DNA of 64,000 nucleotides from Scatosoma sp900555925 (lineage in GTDB: Bacteria > Bacillota > Clostridia > Christensenellales > Borkfalkiaceae): positions 155,133 to 219,132 of the forward strand of contig CAUGYD010000005.1 in the NCBI GenBank assembly GCA_959603585.1, read 5' to 3'. The position numbers and the translations under genes are program-made. The notes beneath the pieces were generated by a model. The model did no database searches, had not been told where the DNA came from, and saw nothing but the letters and a program-made list of their open reading frames with translations. Shown piece by piece: positions 8,050 to 16,081 of the stretch (the stretch's first letter is position 1; each line of letters opens with the position of its first letter).

Positions 8050-9312
8050 CTATGCCGCTCCCACTCCGTTTTCTGGCCACGTACGGTATTTTTTGAACCA
8101 TTCGGTATCCTTGAAAAGAATATCGTTATTGGAACAGCTCACGGTTACTTCTCCGCCGTCCGAAGAAACGACAATATTGCCGTTCATCGCCTCGAAGCCT
8201 CCCTCCGCCGTTTCGGAATAGACGGTCGGAACATAAATTTTGTCCGTATACGGCGCAACCCTGTCCACGAAAGCCTGAGAGGGAAAAACATTCAGCATAT
8301 TGTCTGTATATTCCTTATAGCCGCAACAGCAGCTCACGACGACGATTTCGGGACGAATTACAGATAACAGTGCCTCCGTACTCGAAGTGGGACTTCCGTG
8401 ATGTCCTGCCTTAAACAATTTGCATTGCGGTAAATCATTTTTTTCCACCAGAGCCTCCTCGCCCTTCTCCTCCAAATCTCCCGTAAATAAATAATGATTT
8501 TCCCCCTGCGTAAATAACAGACATACGGAATAATTGTTTTCGTCGCTCGACTTTTCCTCATAGAATATGTTGTATAAAATATTCATCGTAATTCCGTCTG
8601 CGATCTCATAGCTGCGTTTTGCTCCGTCCGTCTCGTTCCAACATTCGAGGGCGGTATAGTGCACCGCGCCGCTCTCTACTTCCGCGTCGCGTTTTTCGAC
8701 ATAATCGTGATAAACTTTCGTGTCTTTATTGGTTTTCGGAAAATCGATGATCGTTTCACATTCGAATACGTCGAAAATACCGGGAATTTTCGTCGTTCCC
8801 ACAAATCCCGAAATATGATCCTGATCCGCATGCGTGGCAATCACATATTCGAGAACTCCGTCCTCGCAATATTCGCTCACGTACTCCGCAATCGTCTCCG
8901 CGGAACTCGCCCTGGAACCGGCATCGATTAAAATTTCCGTATCCCCCGCCTTAATCAGCGTACAATCCCCCGAATATTTATTTCCCAGCATCAGAAAATG
9001 AATACTCAATTCGTCCGTAACGATATCCGCTCCGCCCGAACTCTCTTCGTCCGATGTACTTTCCGAACTTCCACTTGAACTATCCTCGTCCGATGTACTG
9101 TCCGAACTTCCGCTTGAACTGTCTTCGTTCGACGTACTGTCCGAACTTCCACCCGAACTCTCTTCGTCCGATGTACTTTCCGAGGGAATAAAGCCGTCCA
9201 GATAGCCCTTGCTCCAAAGTATGTAACCGCAGATAATAGCCGCAATCAACAGGAGCGCGACCAACAAAGCCGCAGCCCGCCTGAGGCGGGTATTTTTTCT
9301 CCGTTTCGCCAT
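8050..9312 (-). CDS. membrane-tethered MBL-fold hydrolase (ComEC C-terminal-like) with acidic Ser-rich linker
   Basis: Likely a metal-dependent hydrolase on the outside of the membrane. About 420 residues: basic N-terminus (MAKRRKNTRLRR), one membrane helix at about 12-32, a low-complexity linker at about 40-95 made of four 13-residue repeats (STSDEDSSSGSSE type), then a metallo-beta-lactamase domain with THADQDHISG, FTGDLEEKGE and KAGHHGSPTSS. The domain resembles the competence ComEC/Rec2 hydrolase domain, but the channel part is missing. Start 9312 chosen over 9318 because GAGG is then 7 nt away. The substrate is unknown. Confidence 0.82.
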   Translation of the reverse strand: MAKRRKNTRLRRAAALLVALLLIAAIICGYILWSKGYLDGFIPSESTSDEESSGGSSDSTSNEDSSSGSSDSTSDEDSSSGSSESTSDEESSGGADIVTDELSIHFLMLGNKYSGDCTLIKAGDTEILIDAGSRASSAETIAEYVSEYCEDGVLEYVIATHADQDHISGFVGTTKIPGIFDVFECETIIDFPKTNKDTKVYHDYVEKRDAEVESGAVHYTALECWNETDGAKRSYEIADGITMNILYNIFYEEKSSDENNYSVCLLFTQGENHYLFTGDLEEKGEEALVEKNDLPQCKLFKAGHHGSPTSSTEALLSVIRPEIVVVSCCCGYKEYTDNMLNVFPSQAFVDRVAPYTDKIYVPTVYSETAEGGFEAMNGNIVVSSDGGEVTVSCSNNDILFKDTEWFKKYRTWPENGVGAA

Positions 9313-9344
9313 AGGCATACCTCACATTTCTCTCAAAATCCAAA

Positions 9345-9369
9345 GGAAGCCGAAGATTATTCGGCTTCC
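9345..9369 (-). terminator. terminator of the pfl operon
   Basis: GGAAGCCGA/TCGGCTTCC hairpin 40 nt past the glycyl-radical-domain gene; on the reverse strand followed by TTTGGATTTT, a weak T tract. Confidence 0.6.
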
Positions 9370-9411
9370 CGTGCAAACGCTGAAATCGTTATCTTACTTT
9401 TTCTCGTCCCG

Positions 9412-9648
9412 TTACATGGATTCGTGAATTGTCCGCGAAATCACGTCGTCCTGCTGTTCTTTCGTCAGTTTATTGAAATTGACCGCATAGCCGGAGACGC
9501 GGATCGTAAGCTGAGGATACTTTTCGGGATGTTTCTGAGCATCCAGCAGCGTTTCGCGGTTGAATACGTTTACGTTGAGATGATAGCCACCGTCCGCGAC
9601 GTAGGCGTCCAGCATATTGACCAAATTATCTACTTGTTGTTTTGACAT
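9412..9648 (-). CDS. grcA: stand-alone glycyl radical domain of pyruvate formate-lyase (GrcA-like)
   Basis: 78 residues matching only the last part of pyruvate formate-lyase: HLNVNVFNRETLLDAQ, then PQLTIRVSGYAVNF with the glycine that carries the radical, then QQDDVISRT near the end. In E. coli GrcA (YfiD) is a spare repair domain for a complete PflB. Here the neighbouring pflB stops just before this domain, so this small protein should be an obligatory subunit rather than a spare. It has its own AAAGGAG 8 nt before the ATG and lies 30 nt after the pflB stop in a different reading unit. Confidence 0.93.
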   Translation of the reverse strand: MSKQQVDNLVNMLDAYVADGGYHLNVNVFNRETLLDAQKHPEKYPQLTIRVSGYAVNFNKLTKEQQDDVISRTIHESM

Positions 9649-9678
9649 AATTGTTTTCTCCTTTTGTTTTTAAATTTG

Positions 9679-11712
9679 TTAATCCTCGTCCTTGCCCAGC
9701 GAGCCGGGAGTAATCGAGAAGGTATTGGAAATTCCGTCCCTCGAATACTCATAGGGAAGTTTCGCCACCGATTCGAGGGAAGCGAGAGCCCCGTGAGTAT
9801 CCCTGCCGTGCATGGGATTGGCGCCGGGCGCAAGGGGAGTCCCCGCGCGGCGACCGTCGGGCGTGTTGCCTGTCTTTTTGCCGTACACGACGTTGGAGGT
9901 AATGGTCAGGATGGAAGTCGTGGGAATACTTTCTCGATAAGTGTAGTGGCTCTTGATGTCCGTCATGAAAGTTTTCAAAAGCCAAACGGCGATATTGTCC
10001 GCGCGGTCGTCGTTGTTGCCGTATTTGGGGAAATCCCCTTCAATGCGGAAATCGGTGACGATGCCCTCTTCGTTGCGAACGGGATATACTTTCGCGTATT
10101 TTATGGCGGAGAGGGAATCCACGGCGCAGGACAGGCCCGCGATACCGGTGGCGAAGAAGCGGCGCACTTTGGTGTCATGCAGCGCCATTTCGAGCGCCTC
10201 ATAGCTGTATTTATCGTGCATATAGTGAATGAGGTTGAGCGTATTCACATACAAACCCGCCAGCCAGGACATCATTTGCTTATACTTTCTGATGACCTCA
10301 TCGAAATCGAGAGGTCCGTCGCCCGACACGGGAGCAAATTCGGGAGAAACCTGCATGGGTTTCCCCGTCTTTTTGTCCTTCATGAGCTCGTCCTTGCCGC
10401 CGTTTATCGCGTAAAGAAGGCACTTTGCGAGATTGGCGCGTGCGCCGAAGAATTGCATATCCTTTCCGACGCGCATACAGCTCACGCAGCAGGCGATACA
10501 GTAATCGTCTCCCATTTCGGGGCGCATCAGATCGTCGCTTTCGTACTGAATGGCGGAGGTACGAATGGAAATTTCCGCACAGTACTTTTTGAAATTGGAA
10601 GGCAGCTTCTTCGACCAAAGCACCGTCAGGTTAGGTTCGGGAGCGGGACCGAGATTATCGAGCGTGTGCAGGATACGGAAGGAATTTTTCGTCACCAGCG
10701 TCCGTCCGTCCACGCCCATGCCGCCGATAGACTCCGTCACCCAGGTCGGATCGCCCGAGAACAGCTCGTTATATTCCTTGATGCGCATGAACTTGACGAT
10801 TCTGAGTTTCATGACGAATTGATCGATGAGTTCCTGCGCCTCCTGTTCGGTGATGACGCCGTTTTTGAGGTCGCGTTCTATATAAATATCGAGGAAAGTG
10901 CTGTTTCTACCGATAGACATCGCGGCGCCGTTCTGGTCCTTCACCGCGGCCAAATATCCGAAATACAGTGCCTGAACGGCCTCTTCGGCGTTCGTGGCGG
11001 GCTGGGAAATGTCTTTCCCGTAAATTTCCGCGAGCTGTTTGAGCGCTTTGAGCGCCTTGATCTGTTCGGAGAGCTCCTCTCTGTCGCGCACTTTATCGGG
11101 AAGCATGTCGCCGTTCATGGCGAGTTTATCCTCTTCCTTTTTGCGAATGAGATAGTCCACGCCGTACAGAGCCACTCTGCGGTAGTCGCCGACGATACGG
11201 CCGCGGCCGTAGGTATCGGGAAGCCCCGTAAGGATATGCGCCGAACGCGCCGCGCGCATTTCGGGCGTATAGGCGTCATAGACGCCGTCGTTGTGCGTCT
11301 TGCGGTATTTCGTAAAGATTTCTTTGACTTCGGGATCGAGGGTATACCCGTACATGTTGAGCGCTTCTTCCGACATGCGGATTCCGCCAAAGGGCTGCAA
11401 AGAGCGCTTGAAAGGCTTATCCGTCTGCAAGCCCACGATTTTTTCGAGGTCTTTGTCGAGATAGCCCGCCGCGTGCGAAGTGAGCGTAGAGACGATTTTG
11501 GTATCCGCGTCCAACACACCGCCCGCTTCTCTTTCCTTTTTAGAAAGGTCGAGGACGATATCCCACAGTTTTTTCGTCGCCTCGGTAGGCGGCGCAAGAA
11601 AAGACGAATCTCCCTCATAAGGCGTGTAATTGCGCTGAATAAAGTCGCGCACGTCCACTTCGTCTTCGCTCCATTTGCCGGGGACAAAGCCCTCCCATCC
11701 TTTGTATTGCAT
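9679..11712 (-). CDS. pflB: pyruvate formate-lyase large part, lacking the glycyl radical domain
   Basis: Converts pyruvate and CoA to acetyl-CoA and formate in anaerobic fermentation. 677 residues, about 80 shorter than the usual 755-760. The core is intact: the active-site cysteine pair is in DDYCIACCVSCM near residue 400, followed by VGKDMQFFGARANLAKCLLYAINGG, and NTPDGRRAGTPLAPGANPMHGRD near 610-640. The protein ends ...TFSITPGSLGKDED, where E. coli PflB continues into the radical domain; that domain is the next gene. Total length of both, 755, equals one normal PFL. Activated by PflA, two genes upstream. Confidence 0.95.
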   Translation of the reverse strand: MQYKGWEGFVPGKWSEDEVDVRDFIQRNYTPYEGDSSFLAPPTEATKKLWDIVLDLSKKEREAGGVLDADTKIVSTLTSHAAGYLDKDLEKIVGLQTDKPFKRSLQPFGGIRMSEEALNMYGYTLDPEVKEIFTKYRKTHNDGVYDAYTPEMRAARSAHILTGLPDTYGRGRIVGDYRRVALYGVDYLIRKKEEDKLAMNGDMLPDKVRDREELSEQIKALKALKQLAEIYGKDISQPATNAEEAVQALYFGYLAAVKDQNGAAMSIGRNSTFLDIYIERDLKNGVITEQEAQELIDQFVMKLRIVKFMRIKEYNELFSGDPTWVTESIGGMGVDGRTLVTKNSFRILHTLDNLGPAPEPNLTVLWSKKLPSNFKKYCAEISIRTSAIQYESDDLMRPEMGDDYCIACCVSCMRVGKDMQFFGARANLAKCLLYAINGGKDELMKDKKTGKPMQVSPEFAPVSGDGPLDFDEVIRKYKQMMSWLAGLYVNTLNLIHYMHDKYSYEALEMALHDTKVRRFFATGIAGLSCAVDSLSAIKYAKVYPVRNEEGIVTDFRIEGDFPKYGNNDDRADNIAVWLLKTFMTDIKSHYTYRESIPTTSILTITSNVVYGKKTGNTPDGRRAGTPLAPGANPMHGRDTHGALASLESVAKLPYEYSRDGISNTFSITPGSLGKDED

Positions 11713-11850
11713 ATAAATATCTCCTGAAAAAAATTTTTTGCGATAAATGAGTATGTGCGCTTTTACCTCGTTCTATTCCCCTTTTATGCGATTGCCGCGC
11801 ACCGGCCCCGCTTTTTTACTTTTTTGCATGCAGTATAATTTTAACTTTTC

Positions 11851-12207
11851 TTATTTGCCTTCTTTGCCGCAAGCCGCCGCTTTTGCCGCTTTGTGTTCTT
11901 CAATTTTTGCGTCCAGCCAGATTTCAAGAATTTCTTCGGGCTGGAATCCCGAAAAACGCGCGAAAATTTCTCCGTCGTCCATCAAAAGAACGGTGGGAAC
12001 CCGAGAGACCTCCCATTCTTCCATGAGTTCCGTCGTCTGAAAATCCGCCTCTACATGTACGAGACGAATATCGCCGCGGGCGTCTATCAACGATTGAAGC
12101 ACGGGCATAAGCGTCAGACAGTTGGCGCACGATTCTCCGCTCACCTCTACACAGCAAAGCCCCTGCAATCGGCTCTTATAATCTTTTTTTGAAAACAATT
12201 CACTCAT
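11851..12207 (-). CDS. thioredoxin-like protein within the pfl operon
   Basis: 118 residues, thioredoxin fold: LCCVEVSGESCANCLTLMPVL with a C-A-N-C redox pair near residue 31, VEADFQTTELMEEWEVSRVPTVLLMDDGE with the cis-Pro, and FSGFQPEEIL. It could reduce disulfides or protect the PFL cysteine pair or PflA cluster (inference from position only). Start 12207 chosen since AAGGA lies 8 nt upstream; an in-frame GTG at 12225 is possible. The Lys/Ala-rich C-terminus (KAAKAAACGKEGK) carries an extra Cys. It lies 139 nt before pflB. Confidence 0.8.
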   Translation of the reverse strand: MSELFSKKDYKSRLQGLCCVEVSGESCANCLTLMPVLQSLIDARGDIRLVHVEADFQTTELMEEWEVSRVPTVLLMDDGEIFARFSGFQPEEILEIWLDAKIEEHKAAKAAACGKEGK

Positions 12208-12254
12208 TTTATAATCCTTGTACACATGTTCCCGTATACTCGACGAGTATGCGC

Positions 12255-13001
12255 CTATTTGATAATTCCCAGCAGCCTCTTGGCATTCTGCACCCGCTCC
12301 TTTTCGGGGGGGCGCACGCCCTTCAAGGGGTAATCGTACCCCAGCTTTTCATACTTCACTTCGCCCATGGTATGGTAGGGAAGCACTTCCACCTTCTTTA
12401 CCGTCTCTAACGTATCGATAAAGGCTTTCAGTCTTTTGAGCGCCTCGTCGTCGTCCGTAAGTCCCGGAACCAAAACGTGCCTTATCCACATGAAAATACC
12501 GTTATCGCTCAAAAATTCCGCGAAGGCCAAAGTATGCTCATTCCCTTTTCCCGTAAGGCTTTCGTGCGATTTTGAATCGATGTGTTTTATATCAAGAAGC
12601 ACAAGGTCGGTAAAACGGATAAGCACTTTATGCTTTTCCACCGATTCGGGATTTTCGGGATCGAACATATATCCCGACGTATCCAGAGCCGTATGAATCC
12701 CCTTCTCTTTCAGTCTTTCAAAAAGCTCCGTCACGAAATCCATCTGCAAAAGCGGCTCCCCGCCGGAGACGGTGACGCCGCCCGTATCGCCGAAATAATT
12801 CCGATATTTCAACGCTTCGGCGCATACCTGCTCCGCTGTATACGCAGTGCCACCCTTCGTCCACGTATCGGGATTATGACAGTATTTACAGCGCAACGGA
12901 CACCCCTGCATGAATACGACAAACCTTATCCCCGGCCCGTCTACCGTGCCGAACGATTCGAACGAATGTATATATCCTTCCAATTTTTCGGCCTCCTTCA
13001 T
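12255..13001 (-). CDS. pflA: pyruvate formate-lyase activating enzyme
   Basis: Radical SAM enzyme that installs the glycyl radical. 248 residues: GTVDGPGIRFVVFMQGCPLRCKYCHNPDTW holds the CX3CX2C [4Fe-4S] site (positions about 30-36), VTVSGGEPLLQMDFV binds SAM, and VLLDIKHID and VLPYHTMGEVKYEKLGYDYPL are typical of PflA. First gene of pflA-trx-pflB-grcA. Its target here must be the separate 78-residue radical protein docked on PflB. Confidence 0.96.
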   Translation of the reverse strand: MKEAEKLEGYIHSFESFGTVDGPGIRFVVFMQGCPLRCKYCHNPDTWTKGGTAYTAEQVCAEALKYRNYFGDTGGVTVSGGEPLLQMDFVTELFERLKEKGIHTALDTSGYMFDPENPESVEKHKVLIRFTDLVLLDIKHIDSKSHESLTGKGNEHTLAFAEFLSDNGIFMWIRHVLVPGLTDDDEALKRLKAFIDTLETVKKVEVLPYHTMGEVKYEKLGYDYPLKGVRPPEKERVQNAKRLLGIIK

Positions 13002-13048
13002 GAAAAACTTCTTTCTCCGCTATTATCCAAACGGCTTTTTGCGTATCT

Positions 13049-13078
13049 ATTATAGCAAAAAAGACTCAGTCTTGTCAA
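13049..13078 (-). promoter_or_regulatory. pflA promoter with palindrome in the spacer
   Basis: Reverse strand TTGACA, 18-nt spacer, TATAAT, ending 48 nt before pflA. The spacer contains the perfect inverted repeat AAGACT-G-AGTCTT (13061-13073), well placed for a repressor. Confidence 0.75.
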
Positions 13079-13290
13079 GTTTTTCGCCTTTGGCTTTCAA
13101 TCGGCCTCTTTCCCTTTTCCCATAAGGCTTTGAGGGCAATTTTTTATCCGTTTTTCAACAAAGAAAATTTTGGATTTTTTTCCTTCCCTTTTCAAATGCC
13201 TTCTTTTCCTTTTCCCATAAGGGAAAAAGGCCGATTTTTTCTCCCTTTTGAGAATGTGCAAAAATGAGAAAAAAATACAAAAAAAAGACT
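13079..13290. other. non-coding gap with repeated CCTTTTCCCATAAGG element
   Basis: The 15-mer occurs at about 13113 and 13208. The second copy continues into GGGAAAAAGG, making a hairpin CCTTTTCCC/GGGAAAAAGG (13208-13230) followed by CCGATTTTTT on the + strand, like a terminator, although no + strand gene lies before it. No ORF with a ribosome-binding site was found. Confidence 0.4.
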
Positions 13291-13319
13291 TGTTTGTTTC
13301 CCTTTTTAATGATATAATA
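13291..13319 (+). promoter_or_regulatory. promoter for the GT39-like gene, predicted leaderless start
   Basis: TTGTTT, 17-nt spacer, TATAAT ending 5 nt before the ATG at 13325. The expected transcription start falls on the start codon and no Shine-Dalgarno sequence is present. Confidence 0.6.
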
Positions 13320-13324
13320 AATTC

Positions 13325-15010
13325 ATGAACAAAAAATCATTTGACAAACGAACGAAAATAGAACGGGGCGTCGCTTGGGGCTTTTTTGCTGTTCTCTCTG
13401 TTATTTTTTTATCCGTTCTGATTTCTCAGGGAAAAAATTATTTTTCGAGATATTTATATGAGCTCGACGGGCCGTTTACTTGGGACACTACCATTTATTA
13501 CGCCGTCGGTAAGGGTATGAGCCACGGACTTTTACCCTATCGGGATTTATTTGAAACAAAACCGCCCATGATTTTCTTTCTATCCGAATTATCCTACCTC
13601 CTCACCGGAGATTTTTACCTCTGCAATATTCTTTCCTTCCTTCTTCTCGTATTTACGGCTTTATCGCCCGCTCTCTATATCATCGTGAGGTTTTGCCTCA
13701 AAAGGGAAAAATCCCCTTTGCTTTGGTGCTTCTTCCTCCTCGCCGCTCTCTCCGCAGGAATGTTGTTCGGAGGATATGACCAGTTACGTTCGGGAGAAGT
13801 ACAGGTGGAGCTATTCGGTGCAACGTTCATTGTCCTCTATTTTCTCTGTATTTTGAGCTACAAAAGCGAAAACCGCCGCTGCTATTCCCCCGTTCTGTTT
13901 TTGTCCGCTGTCCCTCTCATGATCGGAGTCATGTTCAAAGAGCCGTTTCTCCTCATCGCTCTTGCAGGCTCTCTCCTCATCTGTAAAAGCGGAAAGGACT
14001 TCCTCTATAAATTGGTTTTCCCTTGCTTATACGGCGGAATTATGGGCGTGCTCCTCATGGCCGTTACGGGTGTACTCGGACCTTATCTCACGATTTATCT
14101 GCCGCATATGTTATCCGCTCATATCGGTATTTACGGTTCGCCGTTTGAAAGAATGTGGCAGTTTGAAAAAATTCTCGATGACCTCAAACATTATTCCTCG
14201 CTCTTAAAGATAACCGTCCTCTTCTGCCTCGGCGCAGTCGCTGTCGCTACTCTTTATCCGAAAGGGAAAAGGCATCCCCTTCTATCCGTTTTGTTCGGAA
14301 GCATAAAAATTTTCGGCGGACTTCTCCTCGTTTCATTCTCCGTCGGGCTCGGCGGGCAATACTATAATCATCATTTTATCTTCGCCCTTCCCTATTATAT
14401 CTTATTATTTATCTTATCCTTGGAAGGAATTTACCGTATGTGCTGTCTCGCAGGCAACAGACAAAAGCCGCGCGCCGTCTCCCCTGCGGCCTTTGCCTTC
14501 CGAGAAACAAACACTTCCCACGTCGGAGAACGCAATCAAAAAAATATAGCGCGGGGTCTCGGATTGACGGGATTATGTTGTCTGATTCTTTTTTCCGCCT
14601 CGGGAATTTTTCTTCTGCCGGAATTTGTACCGAATGTCAAACTGTTTGACCTGAATGACCAAATGAAAGAAAATGCCGCCTATCTGGACGACATATTGGA
14701 CGAGTTAGGGGAAGATACCTATCAATATTTCGGATTTAACGGCCCCGTTTTATACGCCTATACCCGACATGATCCCCTTGGCCCGGCTTTCTTTCAAGAT
14801 CCCGCCAATTTTACCGATTCGGACAACTTTTTCTCGGTCAGTCTGAAAAAACAACTCGATGAGGCAAATGTATGCGTCGTCTCCTATATCCGCTGCGGCG
14901 TCTTGGACGAATACGTAAACGAATATCTTTCCGAAAACTTCGTCGTCATAAAAGAAAAATCGGAGAATTTCCCCTATCAGCTTTTGGTAAGAGCAGCCAA
15001 ACAGGAGTAG
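13325..15010 (+). CDS. polytopic membrane glycosyltransferase, GT39/PMT-like
   Basis: 561 residues with a first membrane helix at about 17-35, the lumenal-type acidic segment ELDGPFTWDTTIYYAVGKGM and LLPYRDLFETKPP (the GT-C catalytic-loop signature), then about ten further hydrophobic helices and a soluble C-terminal domain from about 445. GT-C enzymes of this type use polyprenyl-phosphate sugars outside the membrane; donor and acceptor are unknown. It stands alone on the + strand, convergent with the gtrA cluster. The stop codon is followed at once by a GTAGAA microsatellite. Confidence 0.75.
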   Translation: MNKKSFDKRTKIERGVAWGFFAVLSVIFLSVLISQGKNYFSRYLYELDGPFTWDTTIYYAVGKGMSHGLLPYRDLFETKPPMIFFLSELSYLLTGDFYLCNILSFLLLVFTALSPALYIIVRFCLKREKSPLLWCFFLLAALSAGMLFGGYDQLRSGEVQVELFGATFIVLYFLCILSYKSENRRCYSPVLFLSAVPLMIGVMFKEPFLLIALAGSLLICKSGKDFLYKLVFPCLYGGIMGVLLMAVTGVLGPYLTIYLPHMLSAHIGIYGSPFERMWQFEKILDDLKHYSSLLKITVLFCLGAVAVATLYPKGKRHPLLSVLFGSIKIFGGLLLVSFSVGLGGQYYNHHFIFALPYYILLFILSLEGIYRMCCLAGNRQKPRAVSPAAFAFRETNTSHVGERNQKNIARGLGLTGLCCLILFSASGIFLLPEFVPNVKLFDLNDQMKENAAYLDDILDELGEDTYQYFGFNGPVLYAYTRHDPLGPAFFQDPANFTDSDNFFSVSLKKQLDEANVCVVSYIRCGVLDEYVNEYLSENFVVIKEKSENFPYQLLVRAAKQE

Positions 15011-15158
15011 GAGCAAGAGTAAAAGCAGAAGCAGAGGTAGAAGTAGAAGTAGAAGTAGAAACAGAAGCAGAGGTAGAAGTAGAAACAGAAATAGAAGTAG
15101 AAATAGGATAAAGATAAAGATAAAGAAAGAAAGGTAAGTAAGTAAGTAAGTAAGTAAA
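15011..15158. repeat. microsatellite: hexanucleotide and tetranucleotide repeats
   Basis: After the stop at 15008-15010 come about 15 degenerate copies of GTAGAA/GCAGAA (15011-15109), then GATAAA copies, then five to six copies of GTAA ending near 15157. Low complexity and probably slippage-prone. One + strand frame reads as alternating Val/Glu but lacks a start signal. Confidence 0.85.
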
Positions 15159-15159
15159 G

Positions 15160-15319
15160 AAAGGACCGCGTTTCCCAACGCGGCCCTTTCCGACATCAAA
15201 AAAGGAGTTTAACACATCTCTTGTAGTCAAATTCTCTGCAAAAACGTCGCCCGAAGGCGGCACAGCGCTTTATGTAACTTCCGTACGGCGGAGCGCCGTT
15301 TTTGCTTCTTTTGTTTTGT
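15160..15319 (-). ncRNA. candidate structured small RNA of unknown family
   Basis: A good reverse promoter (15326-15354) predicts a start near 15319 and a hairpin with stem GGACCGCGTT/AACGCGGCCC (15160-15190) could end it, giving about 160-170 nt. Inside, GCAAAAACG pairs with CGTTTTTGC as a 9-bp closing stem around GCGCT/AGCGC and CGCCTTCGGGCG hairpins. A single-strand tail then runs AGAATTTGACTACAAGAG... No ORF begins with a ribosome-binding site. Length and shape recall 6S-type RNAs, but I cannot assign it. Confidence 0.45.
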
Positions 15320-15325
15320 ACCTAT

Positions 15326-15354
15326 ATTATACAACATAATTCACAAAATTTCAA
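15326..15354 (-). promoter_or_regulatory. sigma-A promoter of the candidate small RNA
   Basis: Reverse strand TTGAAA, 17-nt spacer, TATAAT, with no gene immediately downstream on that strand. Confidence 0.6.
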
Positions 15355-15407
15355 TACCTTTCGGCAAAATTTTTTACCATTTTACAAAAATTTTTTTATT
15401 TTTTCCC

Positions 15408-15926
15408 TCACTTAAATACAAACAGCTTCCGCCCCAGATAATTCCAGACCAAAACGAGGCAAGTCATCACCACTTTCATGATCCATTCCTTCCAGGCGAG
15501 CCCCAAAAAGGAGGTCGTTGAAAACAATTTTATTTCGGGAAGAAAGGAGACACCAAGATGCATGCCGAGTTCCGTGATTCCGAGGCCGATGAGTCCGATG
15601 AGCGCAAACACCGCAAAGGATTTTTTCGAGCGGGATTTTTCCTTATCCTTTACATTCCGAAATACAAATCGAACGGAAAGAATCCAATTGACCGTCAAGC
15701 CTGCGCAAAAGCCCAGCGCCGTCGCTATAACGAGCGAAGCTGTATCCCAGCCGCCGCTCTCCGCTATGAGAGCGGGCGGCAACAGCCATTTACGGAACAA
15801 ATAAAACACCGCATAATCCACGAGCGTGGCTAATCCGCCGACGATCAAAAAACGCAAAATTTCTAAAAGCAACTGTTTTTTCGTCATTTTTTGTTCGGAG
15901 CTTTCCGAAACTCTTTCTTCTTTCAT
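15408..15926 (-). CDS. GtrA family membrane protein
   Basis: 172 residues, four membrane helices: LLLEILRFLIVGGLATLVDYAVFYLF at the start (the GtrA signature), LVIATALGFCAGLTVNWILSVRFVF, FAVFALIGLIGLGITELGMHL and a last helix near VVMTCLVLVWNYLGRKLFVFK. GtrA proteins help move or present polyprenyl-linked sugars for surface glycosylation. Start 15926 follows AAAAGG at 7 nt. It is the last of three same-strand genes with the GT39-like protein and the FAD oxidoreductase, supporting a joint role in glycan assembly. Confidence 0.85.
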   Translation of the reverse strand: MKEERVSESSEQKMTKKQLLLEILRFLIVGGLATLVDYAVFYLFRKWLLPPALIAESGGWDTASLVIATALGFCAGLTVNWILSVRFVFRNVKDKEKSRSKKSFAVFALIGLIGLGITELGMHLGVSFLPEIKLFSTTSFLGLAWKEWIMKVVMTCLVLVWNYLGRKLFVFK

Positions 15927-16081
15927 AAAATACCTTTTCAGATGCAAATCGATAATTCCAATATAAGAAAACCATACAGCTTAAATACAGAGGGCGCAGG
16001 TCCGTTATACAACATGCGCGGCGAGCGGGGAAAAAGGAACGGCTGCTAGGCTATAAAGGCGTCACAAATGAGTTCTACAAC
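15927..16081. other. gap with a repeated TGTATTTAAG gene-end sequence
   Basis: CTTAAATACA occurs at the end of gtrA (15412), inside this gap (15979) and at the end of the GT39-like gene (16080). The middle copy may be the trace of a deleted or duplicated gene end. No ORF is convincing here. Confidence 0.35.

Noticed and set aside
9679..9700. Frameshift in pflB explaining the split
   Set aside because: A separate AAAGGAG ribosome-binding site and ATG, 30 nt of non-coding AT-rich spacer and a colinear join argue for two real genes.
9664..11727. 687-codon + strand frame opposite pflB
   Set aside because: Antisense shadow; pflB carries all active-site motifs and no family features appear on the + strand.
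14872..15111. + strand Val/Glu repeat frame
   Set aside because: Translation of the GTAGAA microsatellite in another frame of the glycosyltransferase gene; no start signal.
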